The notes under the pieces were generated by a model. The model saw nothing but the letters and a program-made list of their open reading frames with translations. It was not told where the DNA came from and did not search any database. 64,000 nt of DNA from Xylophilus rhododendri (GTDB lineage Bacteria; Pseudomonadota; Gammaproteobacteria; Burkholderiales; Burkholderiaceae_C): contig NZ_CP047650.1 in NCBI RefSeq assembly GCF_009906855.1, positions 3,410,001 through 3,474,000 of the forward strand, read 5' to 3'. How positions within the stretch are numbered: position 1 is the stretch's first letter; each line of letters opens with the position of its first letter. The translations under genes and the position numbers were made by a program. Shown here one piece after another: positions 34,561 through 42,997 of this stretch.

Positions 34561-35147
34561 GGTTTTTCCTTCTTCTACTCCTACGGAGGGTGGAGGTGGG
34601 GCTCGCGTCGCCCCACACCCCGGTAACTTTCTTTCCATCGAAAGAAAGTCACCAAAGAAAGATTCGAATGCGGGAGCGGGGACGGGCTTTCGCCCGGGTC
34701 GGGCCTTTGTTTCGCTGCGCTTCACTCGGCTCTCGGCATGGCGTAGTGGGCTCAGCAACTGGAACGGATGCTCGAGGTTTGGGCCGCCCGCTCGCCAAAA
34801 GCTTCACGCACTGGCGCGGTTGGTGGGCGCTTGTTTTGGCGCACTGGCGGTTCTCCCGGATTGGACGCAGCGCTTGATCAAACTTGTCGGTTGGCTGAGC
34901 GTGAAGCTTTTGGCGAACGAGCGTCCCGATCCTCGAGCATCAGCAATCGTTGCTGAGATCAATTCGCCATGCGGAGAGCCGAGTGAAGCGAAGCGAAACA
35001 AAGGCCCGACCCGGGCGAAAGCCCGTCCCCGATCCCGCATTGAATTTTTCTTTGGTGACTTTCTTTCAATGGAAAGAAAGTTACCGGGGGTGTGGGGCGA
35101 CGCGAGCCCCACCTCCACCCTCCCACGGAGTGGAAGAAGGAAAAACC
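34561..35147. repeat. second large inverted repeat (palindrome)
   Basis: Arms at about 34561-34809 and 34899-35147 are imperfect inverted copies; the ~90-bp centre is unpaired. The outermost part (GGTTTTTCCTTCTTC), a GGAGGTGGGGCTCGCGTCGC stem, a hairpin AACTTTCTTTCC...GAAAGAAAGT, a GACGGGCTTTCGCCCGGGTC block, and an inner CGCCAAAAGCTTCACGC all recur mirrored. Sequence differs from the 3.7-4.3 kb palindrome, but the order of elements and the CTTTCTTT/AAAGAAAG hairpin are shared, so both belong to one structural type. The right arm ends a few bases before the LysR gene. Confidence 0.88.
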
Positions 35148-35157
35148 AAGACCCCCG

Positions 35158-36048
35158 TTAAAGACCAGCAGCCAGAGCCCCCGGCATCCGCTCCCGCAAA
35201 TAAGCCATCGCATGCTCAGCCCGAGCCGTCAGCGACCACTCCGCCCGGTGCACGAACCAAAGCGTGTCCATCACAGGCACAGCACACTCCGTAGCCCGCA
35301 CAGCCTCGGCCTGCGCAAAGGCCTGCCGCGCATAGCGGGGCAGCACGGTAAAGCCCAGCCCCCGGGCAACAGGCTCCAGGATCAACCCGATCTGGTTGAC
35401 ATAGCCATGCTGCGGCAGGCCCCCCACCCCCGGATTCCCCGGAAAGTGCCGCGACAGCAGCCGCGTGGCCATCGCCTGCCCGTCCGGATGGTCGATGAAC
35501 CCCAGCGCCACCAGGTCCTCCCAGCAATCGGCGACCGCACCGCGCGGCAGCACCAGCTCCAGCGGCTCCTCCACGAAGGCGGACGCGGCCAGCCGCGCAT
35601 CCTCCGGCCGATAGGTCATCAGCCCCAGCTCGGCACTGCGCGAAAGCACGCTTTCCAGCACCTCGCTGTCGGGCCCGAAGCGGTGGCGCACCCGCAGCCC
35701 CGGATGCGCCGCCTGCAGGTCCAGCAGCAGCGGATACAGCGCCAGGCCGATGCTGCCGGGCGTGATCAGCGTCAGCTCGCCGCGCGTGGGCTCGGTATCG
35801 CTCAGCCAGCATTGCAGGCGATGGCCGGCCTGCTCCATCTCGGCGCAATAGCCCAGCAGCGCATGGCCGGCCGGCGTCAGTTCGATGCCGCGTGGCCGGC
35901 GGATCAGCAAGGGGCCCAGCGCCTGCTCCAGCTGCCGCACATGCTGGCTCACGGCGGCCTGGGTGAGACTGCGTTTGTCGGCAGCGCGGGTGAAGCTGCC
36001 CGTCTCGGCCAGGGCGACGAAGGTTTCCAGCCAGTGGGGATGCAGCAT
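35158..36048 (-). CDS. LysR-family transcriptional regulator
   Basis: 296 aa. The N-terminal winged helix (LHPHWLETFVALAETGSFTRAADKRSLTQAAVSQHVRQLEQ, abbreviated: ETFVALAETGSFTRAAD to AVSQHVRQLE) is typical, followed by GELTLITPGSIGLALYPLLL and an effector-binding domain. It is divergent from the flavin oxidoreductase gene, with a perfect TTATCGA-G-TCGATAA palindrome in the 98-bp gap, so it probably controls that gene and itself. The last ~130 bp (plus-strand left end) are A/C-rich compared with the rest, matching the bias beside the palindrome. Confidence 0.9.
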   Translation of the reverse strand: MLHPHWLETFVALAETGSFTRAADKRSLTQAAVSQHVRQLEQALGPLLIRRPRGIELTPAGHALLGYCAEMEQAGHRLQCWLSDTEPTRGELTLITPGSIGLALYPLLLDLQAAHPGLRVRHRFGPDSEVLESVLSRSAELGLMTYRPEDARLAASAFVEEPLELVLPRGAVADCWEDLVALGFIDHPDGQAMATRLLSRHFPGNPGVGGLPQHGYVNQIGLILEPVARGLGFTVLPRYARQAFAQAEAVRATECAVPVMDTLWFVHRAEWSLTARAEHAMAYLRERMPGALAAGL

Positions 36049-36057
36049 TAGGAAGTT

Positions 36058-36072
36058 TTATCGAGTCGATAA
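36058..36072. promoter_or_regulatory. probable LysR operator
   Basis: TTATCGAGTCGATAA is a perfect 15-bp palindrome with the T-N11-A layout of LysR-type sites. It lies 10 bp upstream of the LysR start and 75 bp upstream of the divergent oxidoreductase start. Confidence 0.65.
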
Positions 36073-36146
36073 GGAGTTGATGGTTTTCATTATGGCGACA
36101 GCTGCCTAGACTCGCGCCCTCCCCACAGATCTCAGGGTTTACTCGC

Positions 36147-37247
36147 GTGTCCCATCTCTTCGCTCCCTTCCAGCTCAAGGACGCCGTCCTGCGCAACCGC
36201 ATCGCCGTTCCGCCCATGTGCCAGTACAGCGCCATCGACGGCCTGGTCACCGACTGGCACCTGCCCCACTACACGGCGCTGGCGCGCGGCGGCGCGGGGC
36301 TGGTGATCGTGGAGGCCACGGGTGTTTCGCCCGAAGGCCGCATCACCCCTGGCTGCCTGGGCCTGTGGAACGACACGCAGGCCGAGGGGCTGGCGCGCAT
36401 CGCGGCGGCCATCAAGGCCGGCGGCGCGGTGCCCGGCATCCAGATCGGCCATGCCGGCCGCAAGGCCAGCGCGCACAAGCCCTGGGAAGGCGACGACCAC
36501 ATCGCCGCGGGCGACCCCAGCGGCTGGGCCACCATCGCGCCCTCGGCCATCGCCTATGGCGGCAACCTGCCGCAGCTGCCGCGCGCGATGACGCTGGACG
36601 ACATCGCCCGGGTGCAGGCCGACTTCGTGGCCGCCGCCGTGCGGGCGCGCGATGCCGGCTTCGAATGGCTGGAACTGCATTTCGCCCACGGCTACCTGGC
36701 GCAGAGCTTCTTCTCGGCGCACAGCAACCAGCGCGACGATGCCTATGGCGGTGATGCGCAACGCCGCTCGCGTTTCCTGCGCGAGACGCTGGCGGCGGTG
36801 CGCGAGGTGTGGCCCGAGAACCTGCCGCTGACCGCGCGTTTCGGCGTCATCGAATACGACGGGCGCGACGAGGAGACGCTGCAGGACTCCATCGAATTGG
36901 TGAAGGCGTTCAAACAGGGCGGGCTGGACATGCTCAACGTGAGTGTCGGTTTCACGATTCCGGACACCTCCATCCCCTGGGGACCCGCCTTCCTGGCGCC
37001 GGTCTCCGAACGGGTGCGGCGCGAGACCGGCCTGCCGGTGGCCTCGTCCTGGGGCTTCGATTCGCCGGCCAATGCCGACGAGGCGGTGGCCCAACAGCAG
37101 ATCGACCTGGCGATGATCGGCCGGGCGCACCTGTCCAACCCGCACTGGTCCTACCAGGCGGCGCTGCAGCTGAAGGAAGCGAAACCGTCCTGGGTGCTGC
37201 CGGCGCCTTATGCACACTGGCTGGAGCGGTACCGCATCGCACAGTAG
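36147..37247 (+). CDS. NADH:flavin oxidoreductase (old yellow enzyme, YqjM-like)
   Basis: 366-aa FMN-dependent ene-reductase-type TIM barrel. VPPMCQYSAIDG at the N-terminus carries the Cys typical of the YqjM class, QIGHAGRKAS (about residue 97) and WLELHFAHGYLAQSFFSAHSN-like segment (about 173-190, with two active-site His) follow, and MIGRAHLSNPHW near the C-terminus binds FMN phosphate. The start is GTG at 36147, giving MSHLFAPF, the normal family N-terminus. Natural substrate unknown. Divergent LysR gene and palindrome suggest inducible control. Confidence 0.9.
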   Translation: MSHLFAPFQLKDAVLRNRIAVPPMCQYSAIDGLVTDWHLPHYTALARGGAGLVIVEATGVSPEGRITPGCLGLWNDTQAEGLARIAAAIKAGGAVPGIQIGHAGRKASAHKPWEGDDHIAAGDPSGWATIAPSAIAYGGNLPQLPRAMTLDDIARVQADFVAAAVRARDAGFEWLELHFAHGYLAQSFFSAHSNQRDDAYGGDAQRRSRFLRETLAAVREVWPENLPLTARFGVIEYDGRDEETLQDSIELVKAFKQGGLDMLNVSVGFTIPDTSIPWGPAFLAPVSERVRRETGLPVASSWGFDSPANADEAVAQQQIDLAMIGRAHLSNPHWSYQAALQLKEAKPSWVLPAPYAHWLERYRIAQ

Positions 37248-37313
37248 GCCTATGGCCGGCATCGGCGCGGGGCCGGCGGCTAAGCTCAAGGTATCGACAG
37301 ATACCGGCTTTCC

Positions 37314-39098
37314 ATGCATCCGAAACCGTTCCCGCCCGCGCCGCTGCCGCGCCGCCGTTTCGTCCAGACCCTGGCCGCCGCCGGCCTCGCCGGTGCCGCC
37401 CCGTGGTCGCTGGCGGCCACCGCGCCGCGCCTGGGCAGCCCGGAAGTCCTGCGCGGCACCGAGTTCGACCTCGTCATCGAAGAAACCTGGGTGAACCACA
37501 CCGGCCGCCCGGCCCTGGCCACCACCGTCAACGGCTCGCTGCCCGGCCCCACGCTGCGCTGGCGCGAGGGCGAGACGGTGACGATCCGGGTGCACAACCG
37601 CCTGCGCGAGCCCACGTCCATCCACTGGCACGGGCTGATCCTGCCCTACCAGATGGACGGCGTGCCCGGCATCAGCTTCGCCGGCATTCCGGCCGGCGCC
37701 ACCTTCACCTACCGCTTCGAGGTGCGCCAGAGCGGCAGCTACTGGTACCACTCGCATTCGGGCTTCCAGGAGATGCGCGGGCTGTACGGCAGCATCGTCA
37801 TCGACCCGGCGCGTGCGCCCGCCCGGCCGTCGCAAGACCGCGACTACACCGTGCTGCTCTCGGACTGGACCGACGAAGACCCGATGCGCATCCTGGGCAA
37901 GCTGCGCACCCAGAGCAGCTACTACAACTACCAGCAGCCGACAGCGCTCGATTTCCTGCAGGACGTCTCGGCCACCGGCTGGCGCGCCGCGCTGGACCGG
38001 CGCCAGATGTGGAACCAGATGCGCATGAGCCCGACCGACCTGTCGGACCTCTCCGCCGCCACGCTCACCCACCTCATCAACGGCACCACGGCCCAGGGCA
38101 ACTGGACGGGGCTGTTCCGGCCTGGCGAGAGGCTGCGGCTGCGCCTGGTCAACGGATCGGGCAACACCTTCTACGACGTGCGTATCCCCGGCCTGCCACT
38201 GCGGGTGGTGCAGGTGGACGGGCAGGAGATAGAGCCGGTGACGGTCGATGAATTCCGCTTCGGCCCCGGCGAGACCTGCGACGTGGTGGTGGTGCCCAAG
38301 GATGATGCCTACACCCTGTTCGCCCAGACCATGGACCGCAGCGGCCACGCACGCGCCACGCTGGCGGTGCGCCAGGGCTTGTCGGCGCCGGTGCCGGAAC
38401 GGGACAAGGTCGAGTGGCTGAGCATGGCCGACATGATGGGCGCGATGGACCATGGTGCGATGGCGGGCATGGACCATGGCGCCATGGCGGGAATGCAAGG
38501 CATGGGCGCCATGACCGGCATGCAGCCCATGGCAGGCGCTGACGAGGCGCCTCCCGACCCCCTCGCCACCCCCGGCACCCGCGTGCGCCACGCCCGCACC
38601 GAATACGGCCCCAGTACCGACATGCGGGTCGACACCCCCCGCACCAACCTCGACGACCCCGGCATCGGCCTGCGCAACAACGGCCGCCGCGTGCTCACCC
38701 TGGCCGACATGAAGACCCTGGGCGGCCCGCCCGAAGAACGCGGCCCGGGCCGCGAGATCGAGCTGCACCTCACCGGCAACATGGACCGCTACACCTGGTC
38801 CTTCGACGGCCTGGAGTTCAGCCAGTCCACGCCGGTCGCGTTCCGCCACGGCGAGCGGCTGCGGGTGATCCTGCACAACGACACCATGATGACCCACCCC
38901 ATGCACCTGCACGGCATGTGGAGCGACCTGGAGACGGCCGACGGCGACTTCCAGGTGCGCCGCCACACGATTCCCGTGCAGCCGGCGCAGCGGGTGAGTT
39001 TCCTGGTCACGGCCGACGCTCTGGGCCGCTGGGCCTGGCACTGCCACCTGATGCTGCACATGGAAGCCGGCATGTTCCGCGAAGTGGTGGTGGCATGA
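37314..39098 (+). CDS. copA: copper-resistance multicopper oxidase CopA
   Basis: 594-aa periplasmic multicopper oxidase. The Tat signal is PRRRFVQTLAAAGLAG (residues 17-32). Copper ligand motifs are HWHGLILPYQMDG, YWYHSHSGFQ, HPMHLHGMW and the type 1 site WHCHLMLHMEAGMF at the C-terminus. A Met/His-rich segment (about 376-405, MDHGAMAGMDHGAMAGMQG) is typical of CopA and binds Cu(I). Its stop overlaps the copB start (ATGA). No copRS regulator genes are adjacent and no obvious cop box was seen in the 66-bp upstream gap. Confidence 0.93.
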   Translation: MHPKPFPPAPLPRRRFVQTLAAAGLAGAAPWSLAATAPRLGSPEVLRGTEFDLVIEETWVNHTGRPALATTVNGSLPGPTLRWREGETVTIRVHNRLREPTSIHWHGLILPYQMDGVPGISFAGIPAGATFTYRFEVRQSGSYWYHSHSGFQEMRGLYGSIVIDPARAPARPSQDRDYTVLLSDWTDEDPMRILGKLRTQSSYYNYQQPTALDFLQDVSATGWRAALDRRQMWNQMRMSPTDLSDLSAATLTHLINGTTAQGNWTGLFRPGERLRLRLVNGSGNTFYDVRIPGLPLRVVQVDGQEIEPVTVDEFRFGPGETCDVVVVPKDDAYTLFAQTMDRSGHARATLAVRQGLSAPVPERDKVEWLSMADMMGAMDHGAMAGMDHGAMAGMQGMGAMTGMQPMAGADEAPPDPLATPGTRVRHARTEYGPSTDMRVDTPRTNLDDPGIGLRNNGRRVLTLADMKTLGGPPEERGPGREIELHLTGNMDRYTWSFDGLEFSQSTPVAFRHGERLRVILHNDTMMTHPMHLHGMWSDLETADGDFQVRRHTIPVQPAQRVSFLVTADALGRWAWHCHLMLHMEAGMFREVVVA

Positions 39099-39949
39099 GC
39101 GCGGCCCGCAACCTCCTGCTGATCTGCCTGGCCGCCACCGCCGCCGGATCGGCCACCGCCCAGGCCATGGACCACGGCGCGATGCAGATGCAGGGCGGCG
39201 ACCCGCCGGCCGACGCGCGCGACCCGCACGCGTACTCCGGCGGCTACCGCATGGGCACCGGCCTCTACGCCCTGCCGCACCAGGCCGGCACGGCGCACCA
39301 GATGGAGATGGCCGACGGCAGGAGCTTCGGCTCCTTCCTGGCCGACCGCCTGGAGCGCGCCGGCCATTCCGATGGAGTCGAAACCGCCTACGACCTGCGC
39401 GCCAGCTATGGCACCACCTACGACAAGCTGGTGCTCAAGGCCGAGGGCGAGGCCGCACAGGGCCGCATCGGCGAAGCGCGCACCGAACTGCTCTGGGGCC
39501 ATGCGGTCGGCGGCTACTGGGACACCCAGCTCGGCCTGCGCAACGACGCCGGCCACGCCCGGCCCGGCCGCAACTGGTTGGCCTTCGGCGTGCAGGGCCT
39601 GGCGCCGTACTGGTTCGAGCTGGAGGCCACCGCCTATGTGGGCGAGGGCGGCCGCACCGCGCTGCGCCTGGCCGGCGAATACGAGCTGCTGATCACCCAG
39701 CGGCTGATCCTGCAGCCGCGGGTGGAGGCCAACCTCTATGGCCGCGACGATCCCGAGGCGCGGCTGGGCAGCGGCCTGTCCAGCGGCACCGCGGGCCTGC
39801 GGCTGCGCTACGAGATCAGCCGGCAGTTCGCGCCCTATGTCGGCGTGGAGCGCGCCGCCAGCTTCGGCGGCACCGCCGACTACGCCCGGGCCGCGGGCGC
39901 GCGGCCGGCGCAGACGCGCTGGGTCGCGGGCGTGCGGATGTGGTTCTAA
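39095..39949 (+). CDS. copB: copper-resistance outer-membrane protein CopB
   Basis: 284 aa. A Sec signal peptide (residues 1-23, MSAARNLLLICLAATAAGSA) is followed by a short Met/His stretch MDHGAMQMQGG and then a CopB domain with alternating beta-strand pattern (YDLRASYGTTYDKLVLKAEG; YWDTQLGLRNDAG; FGVQGLAPYWFELEATAYVG) and a C-terminal aromatic residue (VRMWF), as expected for an outer-membrane barrel. It works with CopA and CopC in copper sequestration or efflux. Confidence 0.92.
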   Translation: MSAARNLLLICLAATAAGSATAQAMDHGAMQMQGGDPPADARDPHAYSGGYRMGTGLYALPHQAGTAHQMEMADGRSFGSFLADRLERAGHSDGVETAYDLRASYGTTYDKLVLKAEGEAAQGRIGEARTELLWGHAVGGYWDTQLGLRNDAGHARPGRNWLAFGVQGLAPYWFELEATAYVGEGGRTALRLAGEYELLITQRLILQPRVEANLYGRDDPEARLGSGLSSGTAGLRLRYEISRQFAPYVGVERAASFGGTADYARAAGARPAQTRWVAGVRMWF

Positions 39950-39984
39950 TCGCCGTCTCTTTCACCATCCCCAGGATCACCAGC

Positions 39985-40371
39985 ATGTCCCTGTCCCGAG
40001 TCCTCGCCCGCGCGGCCTGCGCCGCCGCCGTCCTGCTCGCCAGCACCGCCGCCCTGGCCAACCCGCAGCTGCTGGCGTCGAACCCGGCCGAGAACGCCGA
40101 GGTGCCGGCGCTGTCGCGGGTCGAACTGAACTTCAGCGAGAAGCTCGCCGCGCGTTCGTCGGCCGCCAAGCTGACCATGACCTCCATGCCCGGCATGACG
40201 GGCCATCCGCCCATGCCCATGGCCGTGACCGTGTCGGCCGGCGAGGATGGCAAGACCATGCTGGTCACCGCCGACCAGCCCCTGCCCAAGGGCAGCTACC
40301 GGGTGGACTGGCGGGCCGCCTCCGGCAGCGCCAAGCCGGTGACGGGGACGGTGAATTTCACGGTGAAGTGA
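39985..40371 (+). CDS. copC: CopC-like periplasmic copper protein
   Basis: 128 aa with a signal peptide (MSLSRVLARAACAAAVLLAS) and a beta-sandwich CopC domain: NPQLLASNPAENAEVPALSRVEL, FSEKLAARSS, a Met-rich loop MTSMPGMTG, and YRVDWRAASGSAKPVTG. Most CopC proteins expose an N-terminal His after cleavage (AHxxL); here the equivalent position is Asn (ANPQLL), so the Cu(II) site that uses the N-terminal His appears absent while the Met-rich Cu(I) loop remains. ATG 39985 fits the signal peptide; last gene of the cop operon. Confidence 0.88.
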   Translation: MSLSRVLARAACAAAVLLASTAALANPQLLASNPAENAEVPALSRVELNFSEKLAARSSAAKLTMTSMPGMTGHPPMPMAVTVSAGEDGKTMLVTADQPLPKGSYRVDWRAASGSAKPVTGTVNFTVK

Positions 40372-40387
40372 CAGGAGCGTCCCCGCC

Positions 40388-40771
40388 ATGATCGATTTCC
40401 GCAGTGTTTTCCTGCCCTATTGCGTGCTGAGGCTGATGGACGGCAATCACGTCGTGCTCAACCGCAACGAAGCCCCGGCCGGCCTGACTGTCGAGGGCGG
40501 CGTGAAGATGGAAGACCATCCGGTGCGAGTGCGCCTGCAGGACCTTAGGCCCGAGAGCATCGCCGCCGCCAGCGTGGACGGCAGCGGCGATGCCGCCCGC
40601 ATCCTGCTGTACGACGACAACAGCATCCCCACCGATAGCGCCGAGCACTGGGCGGCCTACGGACGGCGCCTGCAGGCGCTGGCGGCGCTGGGGCTGGAGG
40701 CGGTGCGGGAGGGGGATCCGGAGTTCGTCGTCGTGCCGGACTTCCCGGTCTTCAAGGCCAGGGCCCGCTGA
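40388..40771 (+). CDS. conserved hypothetical protein
   Basis: 127 aa starting MIDFRSVFLPYCVLRLMDGN, 16 bp after copC. No signal peptide, membrane segment or recognised catalytic motif. NHVVLNRNEAPAGLT and ILLYDDNSIPTDSAEHWAAYGRRL are prominent. The spacing allows co-transcription with cop genes, but the content gives no link to copper. Confidence 0.7.
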   Translation: MIDFRSVFLPYCVLRLMDGNHVVLNRNEAPAGLTVEGGVKMEDHPVRVRLQDLRPESIAAASVDGSGDAARILLYDDNSIPTDSAEHWAAYGRRLQALAALGLEAVREGDPEFVVVPDFPVFKARAR

Positions 40772-40791
40772 GCGCCGCCGGTCGGCGTATC

Positions 40792-40866
40792 TGGTCCCCT
40801 CGACAGGAATCGAACCTGTATCTAGCGCTTAGGAGGCACTCGTTCTATCCATTGAACTACGAGGAG
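40792..40866 (-). tRNA. tRNA-Arg (anticodon CCT)
   Basis: Minus strand folds as a tRNA. The acceptor stem CTCCTCG/CGAGGGG has one T-G wobble; D-arm GTTCAATGGATAGAAC; anticodon stem-loop with TCCTAA giving CCT; T-arm ACAGGTTCGATTCCTGT; discriminator A and encoded CCA. The prophage integrase begins 113 bp beyond its 5' end, so this tRNA is the likely attachment locus, although the other attachment copy is outside the window. Confidence 0.95.
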
Positions 40867-40978
40867 GGGTTGCAGATTCTAGCTGTCTTTCATTGGAGAG
40901 CGTGCCCCGCTTGCCACCCCTGTATCATTCGATCCACCCTGGCAGTGAGTCGGGATGTGATACGGGAGTGAGTCGCCG

Positions 40979-42013
40979 ATGGCATCGATTTCTAAGGTCG
41001 AAGGGCGCTGGCGTGCATTGATACGCCGGAAGGGGCACAAGCCTATCAGCAAAAGGTTTGACACCAAGGCTGCGGCTGCAGAATGGGCTCGCGCCATCGA
41101 GACGCAGATCGATGTTGGCCAGGTCCCCAAGATGGCCAGCCCGGCCACCATCGGGACCCTCATCAAGAAATATCGTGAACTGCGATCGACGACGAAGCCG
41201 ATCCTGGATACCTCAAGCGAGCATTACGTGCTGAAACAGCTCACGCGCACGCTTGGCGAGATACGCGCGGAAGCACTTTCCGTCGACGATTTATTAGGTT
41301 GGGCTACGCGGCGCAAGGATGAGGGCGCCGGCCCTTACACAGTCAATTGCGATCTATCAAAGCTGGGGACGGTGCTGCGCTATGTAGGGGGTAGTCTGCC
41401 TGACGTAATCGGCACAGCCCGCCCAAAGTTGGCCTATCTCGGACTGATTGGTGGGGGCGGCATGCGTGAACGAAGGCCCGTTGAGGATGAGCTAGCCCGC
41501 ATTTGTACTTGGCTGGTCGAAAACCGAGGTCAGGTCTATTCAGACTTCGTCCTTTTCAGCGCCTACACCGCCATGCGACGTAGCGAGGTCGCCCGCATCG
41601 CCTGGAGCGACGTTGATGAGAGGAAGCGCCTAGTGCTGGTGCGTGACCGGAAAGATCCGCGGAGAAAGATTGGCAACGACCAATGGGTTCCATTATTGGG
41701 GGAGTCTTGGAACGTTATGCAGCGTCAGCCCTCCAAGCAGGCCATTGGGGTAGCTCAGGAAGATCAGAGGATTTTCCCGATTCATCCCCAGACCATTTCG
41801 AAGTATTTTAAAGATGCGTGTCGTGAACTTGGCGTGCCGGATCTTCATCTGCACGACATGCGTCATGAAGGTACAAGTAGATTGTTCGAGGAAGGCTTCG
41901 AGATTCAAGAGGTGGCTTTGGTCACTGGGCACAAGGACTGGCGTCACTTACGCCGTTACACTCAGCTGAAGCCAGAGTCATTGCACTTAAAAGTTGGAAA
42001 GCAAAGGGGTTGA
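40979..42013 (+). CDS. phage tyrosine integrase
   Basis: 344-aa tyrosine recombinase. The N-terminal part has an arm-binding fold (MASISKVEGRWRALIRRKGH) and SAM-like core-binding region. The catalytic residues are Arg in TAMRRSEVARIAW (about 198), the H-x-x-R box LHDMRHEGTS (about 293-296), His in LVTGHKDWRHL, and the nucleophilic Tyr in RRYTQL (about 330). It lies beside tRNA-Arg at the left end of the prophage. Codon use is clearly less GC3-rich than the chromosomal genes to its left. Confidence 0.93.
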   Translation: MASISKVEGRWRALIRRKGHKPISKRFDTKAAAAEWARAIETQIDVGQVPKMASPATIGTLIKKYRELRSTTKPILDTSSEHYVLKQLTRTLGEIRAEALSVDDLLGWATRRKDEGAGPYTVNCDLSKLGTVLRYVGGSLPDVIGTARPKLAYLGLIGGGGMRERRPVEDELARICTWLVENRGQVYSDFVLFSAYTAMRRSEVARIAWSDVDERKRLVLVRDRKDPRRKIGNDQWVPLLGESWNVMQRQPSKQAIGVAQEDQRIFPIHPQTISKYFKDACRELGVPDLHLHDMRHEGTSRLFEEGFEIQEVALVTGHKDWRHLRRYTQLKPESLHLKVGKQRG

Positions 42014-42015
42014 AC

Positions 42016-42774
42016 ATGGCAGTTCCGCGGGTGTTTGTTTCTTATTCTCACGACTCTCCAGAACATAAAGCGTGGGTGCTAGATTTGGCAACTAAATTGC
42101 GGCACAGCGGGGTGGAATCAATTCTTGACCAATGGGCGTTAGGTCCGGGCGGCGATTTGCCTCACTTCATGGAGCAAAATTTAGCCAGCGCGGATCGGGT
42201 GCTTATGATCTGCACCGACCCGTATGTAAAAAAGGCGAACGCTGGTACTGGCGGCGTAGGTTACGAAAAAATGATTATTACGCCCGAGTTGATGAAGAGC
42301 ATTGATTCTCGGAAGGTCATTCCCCTTATTCGGCAGTCAGGAACAAAAAATGTTCCGGCGTTCCTTAACTCAAAAATCTATTTGGATTTTTCGCGAAGCG
42401 ATCAGTTTGAGTTCAGCTTCGACGAACTGGTGCGCGATCTACATGGCGCGCCACTTTACGCGGCGCCTCCGGTCGCCGCCAATCCCTTTGATATTGCCAA
42501 CGCGACAGAGCCGGTGGAGGCTGCGAAGCGCTCGTCTGACCCCATCATAAGTCTGATGAGATTGATCGTTAAGGCCTTCGATGCAAGTCATTTCGACTGG
42601 GTGAGGTACGCATACATCATCGAAAATTCAGAATATTCGCGAATTATGGTAGATATGTTTATTTCGGATTTGATTAACAAGCGGCTGGTAAGGCAGGACG
42701 ACGAGAAGGATATATGGCTTACTGACGAGGGGCGCCGCTTCGCAATTGTGAATAATTTGACCGGGAAGCGTTGA
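42016..42774 (+). CDS. SEFIR (TIR-like) domain protein, possible phage-borne defence gene
   Basis: 252 aa. Residues 5-75 match the SEFIR/TIR fold: RVFVSYSHDSPEHKAWVLDL, then ESILDQWALGPGGDLPHFME and DRVLMICTDPYVKKA. The C-terminal 80 residues (IISLMRLIVKAFDASHFDW, LINKRLVRQDDEKDIWLTDEG) resemble a winged helix. ATG 42016 is preceded by AAAGGGG; it overlaps or abuts the integrase end. Bacterial SEFIR/TIR proteins commonly act in anti-phage immunity through NAD+ depletion; that role here is inference from domain and its position next to the integrase, where lysogenic cargo is frequent. AT content is the highest in the window. Confidence 0.8.
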   Translation: MAVPRVFVSYSHDSPEHKAWVLDLATKLRHSGVESILDQWALGPGGDLPHFMEQNLASADRVLMICTDPYVKKANAGTGGVGYEKMIITPELMKSIDSRKVIPLIRQSGTKNVPAFLNSKIYLDFSRSDQFEFSFDELVRDLHGAPLYAAPPVAANPFDIANATEPVEAAKRSSDPIISLMRLIVKAFDASHFDWVRYAYIIENSEYSRIMVDMFISDLINKRLVRQDDEKDIWLTDEGRRFAIVNNLTGKR

Positions 42775-42777
42775 CGA

Positions 42778-42996
42778 TCACCCCGCCTGTTGTCGACAAG
42801 TGTCCAGATACGTCGCGACATCTCTATAATCTGCAAACCGCTTTCCTCCATCGACATATGTGGGAACGGCGAGGGTTTTTTTGGCAACTTGGTTATAGAT
42901 GGTATTCGGTGCCAAGTCTAATACCTCGCCGAGTTGCTCTACATTAAGCCGTAACCCATATTTCTCGACTAGATACGCTTGGGTAATAAGGCTCAT
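42778..42996 (-). CDS. small HTH protein, PrtN/excisionase-like
   Basis: 72 aa starting MSLITQAYLVEKYGLRLNVE at 42996. VEQLGEVLDLAPNTIYNQVA followed by VPTYVDGGKRFADYRDVATYLD fits a MerR-like winged helix of the pyocin-activator PrtN or excisionase kind, where a wing carries the aromatic GGKRFADYRD. It is the last gene of the leftward early operon, close to the integrase, which suits a directionality factor. The longer frame upstream is a shadow. Confidence 0.6.
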   Translation of the reverse strand: MSLITQAYLVEKYGLRLNVEQLGEVLDLAPNTIYNQVAKKTLAVPTYVDGGKRFADYRDVATYLDTCRQQAG

Positions 42997-42997
42997 T

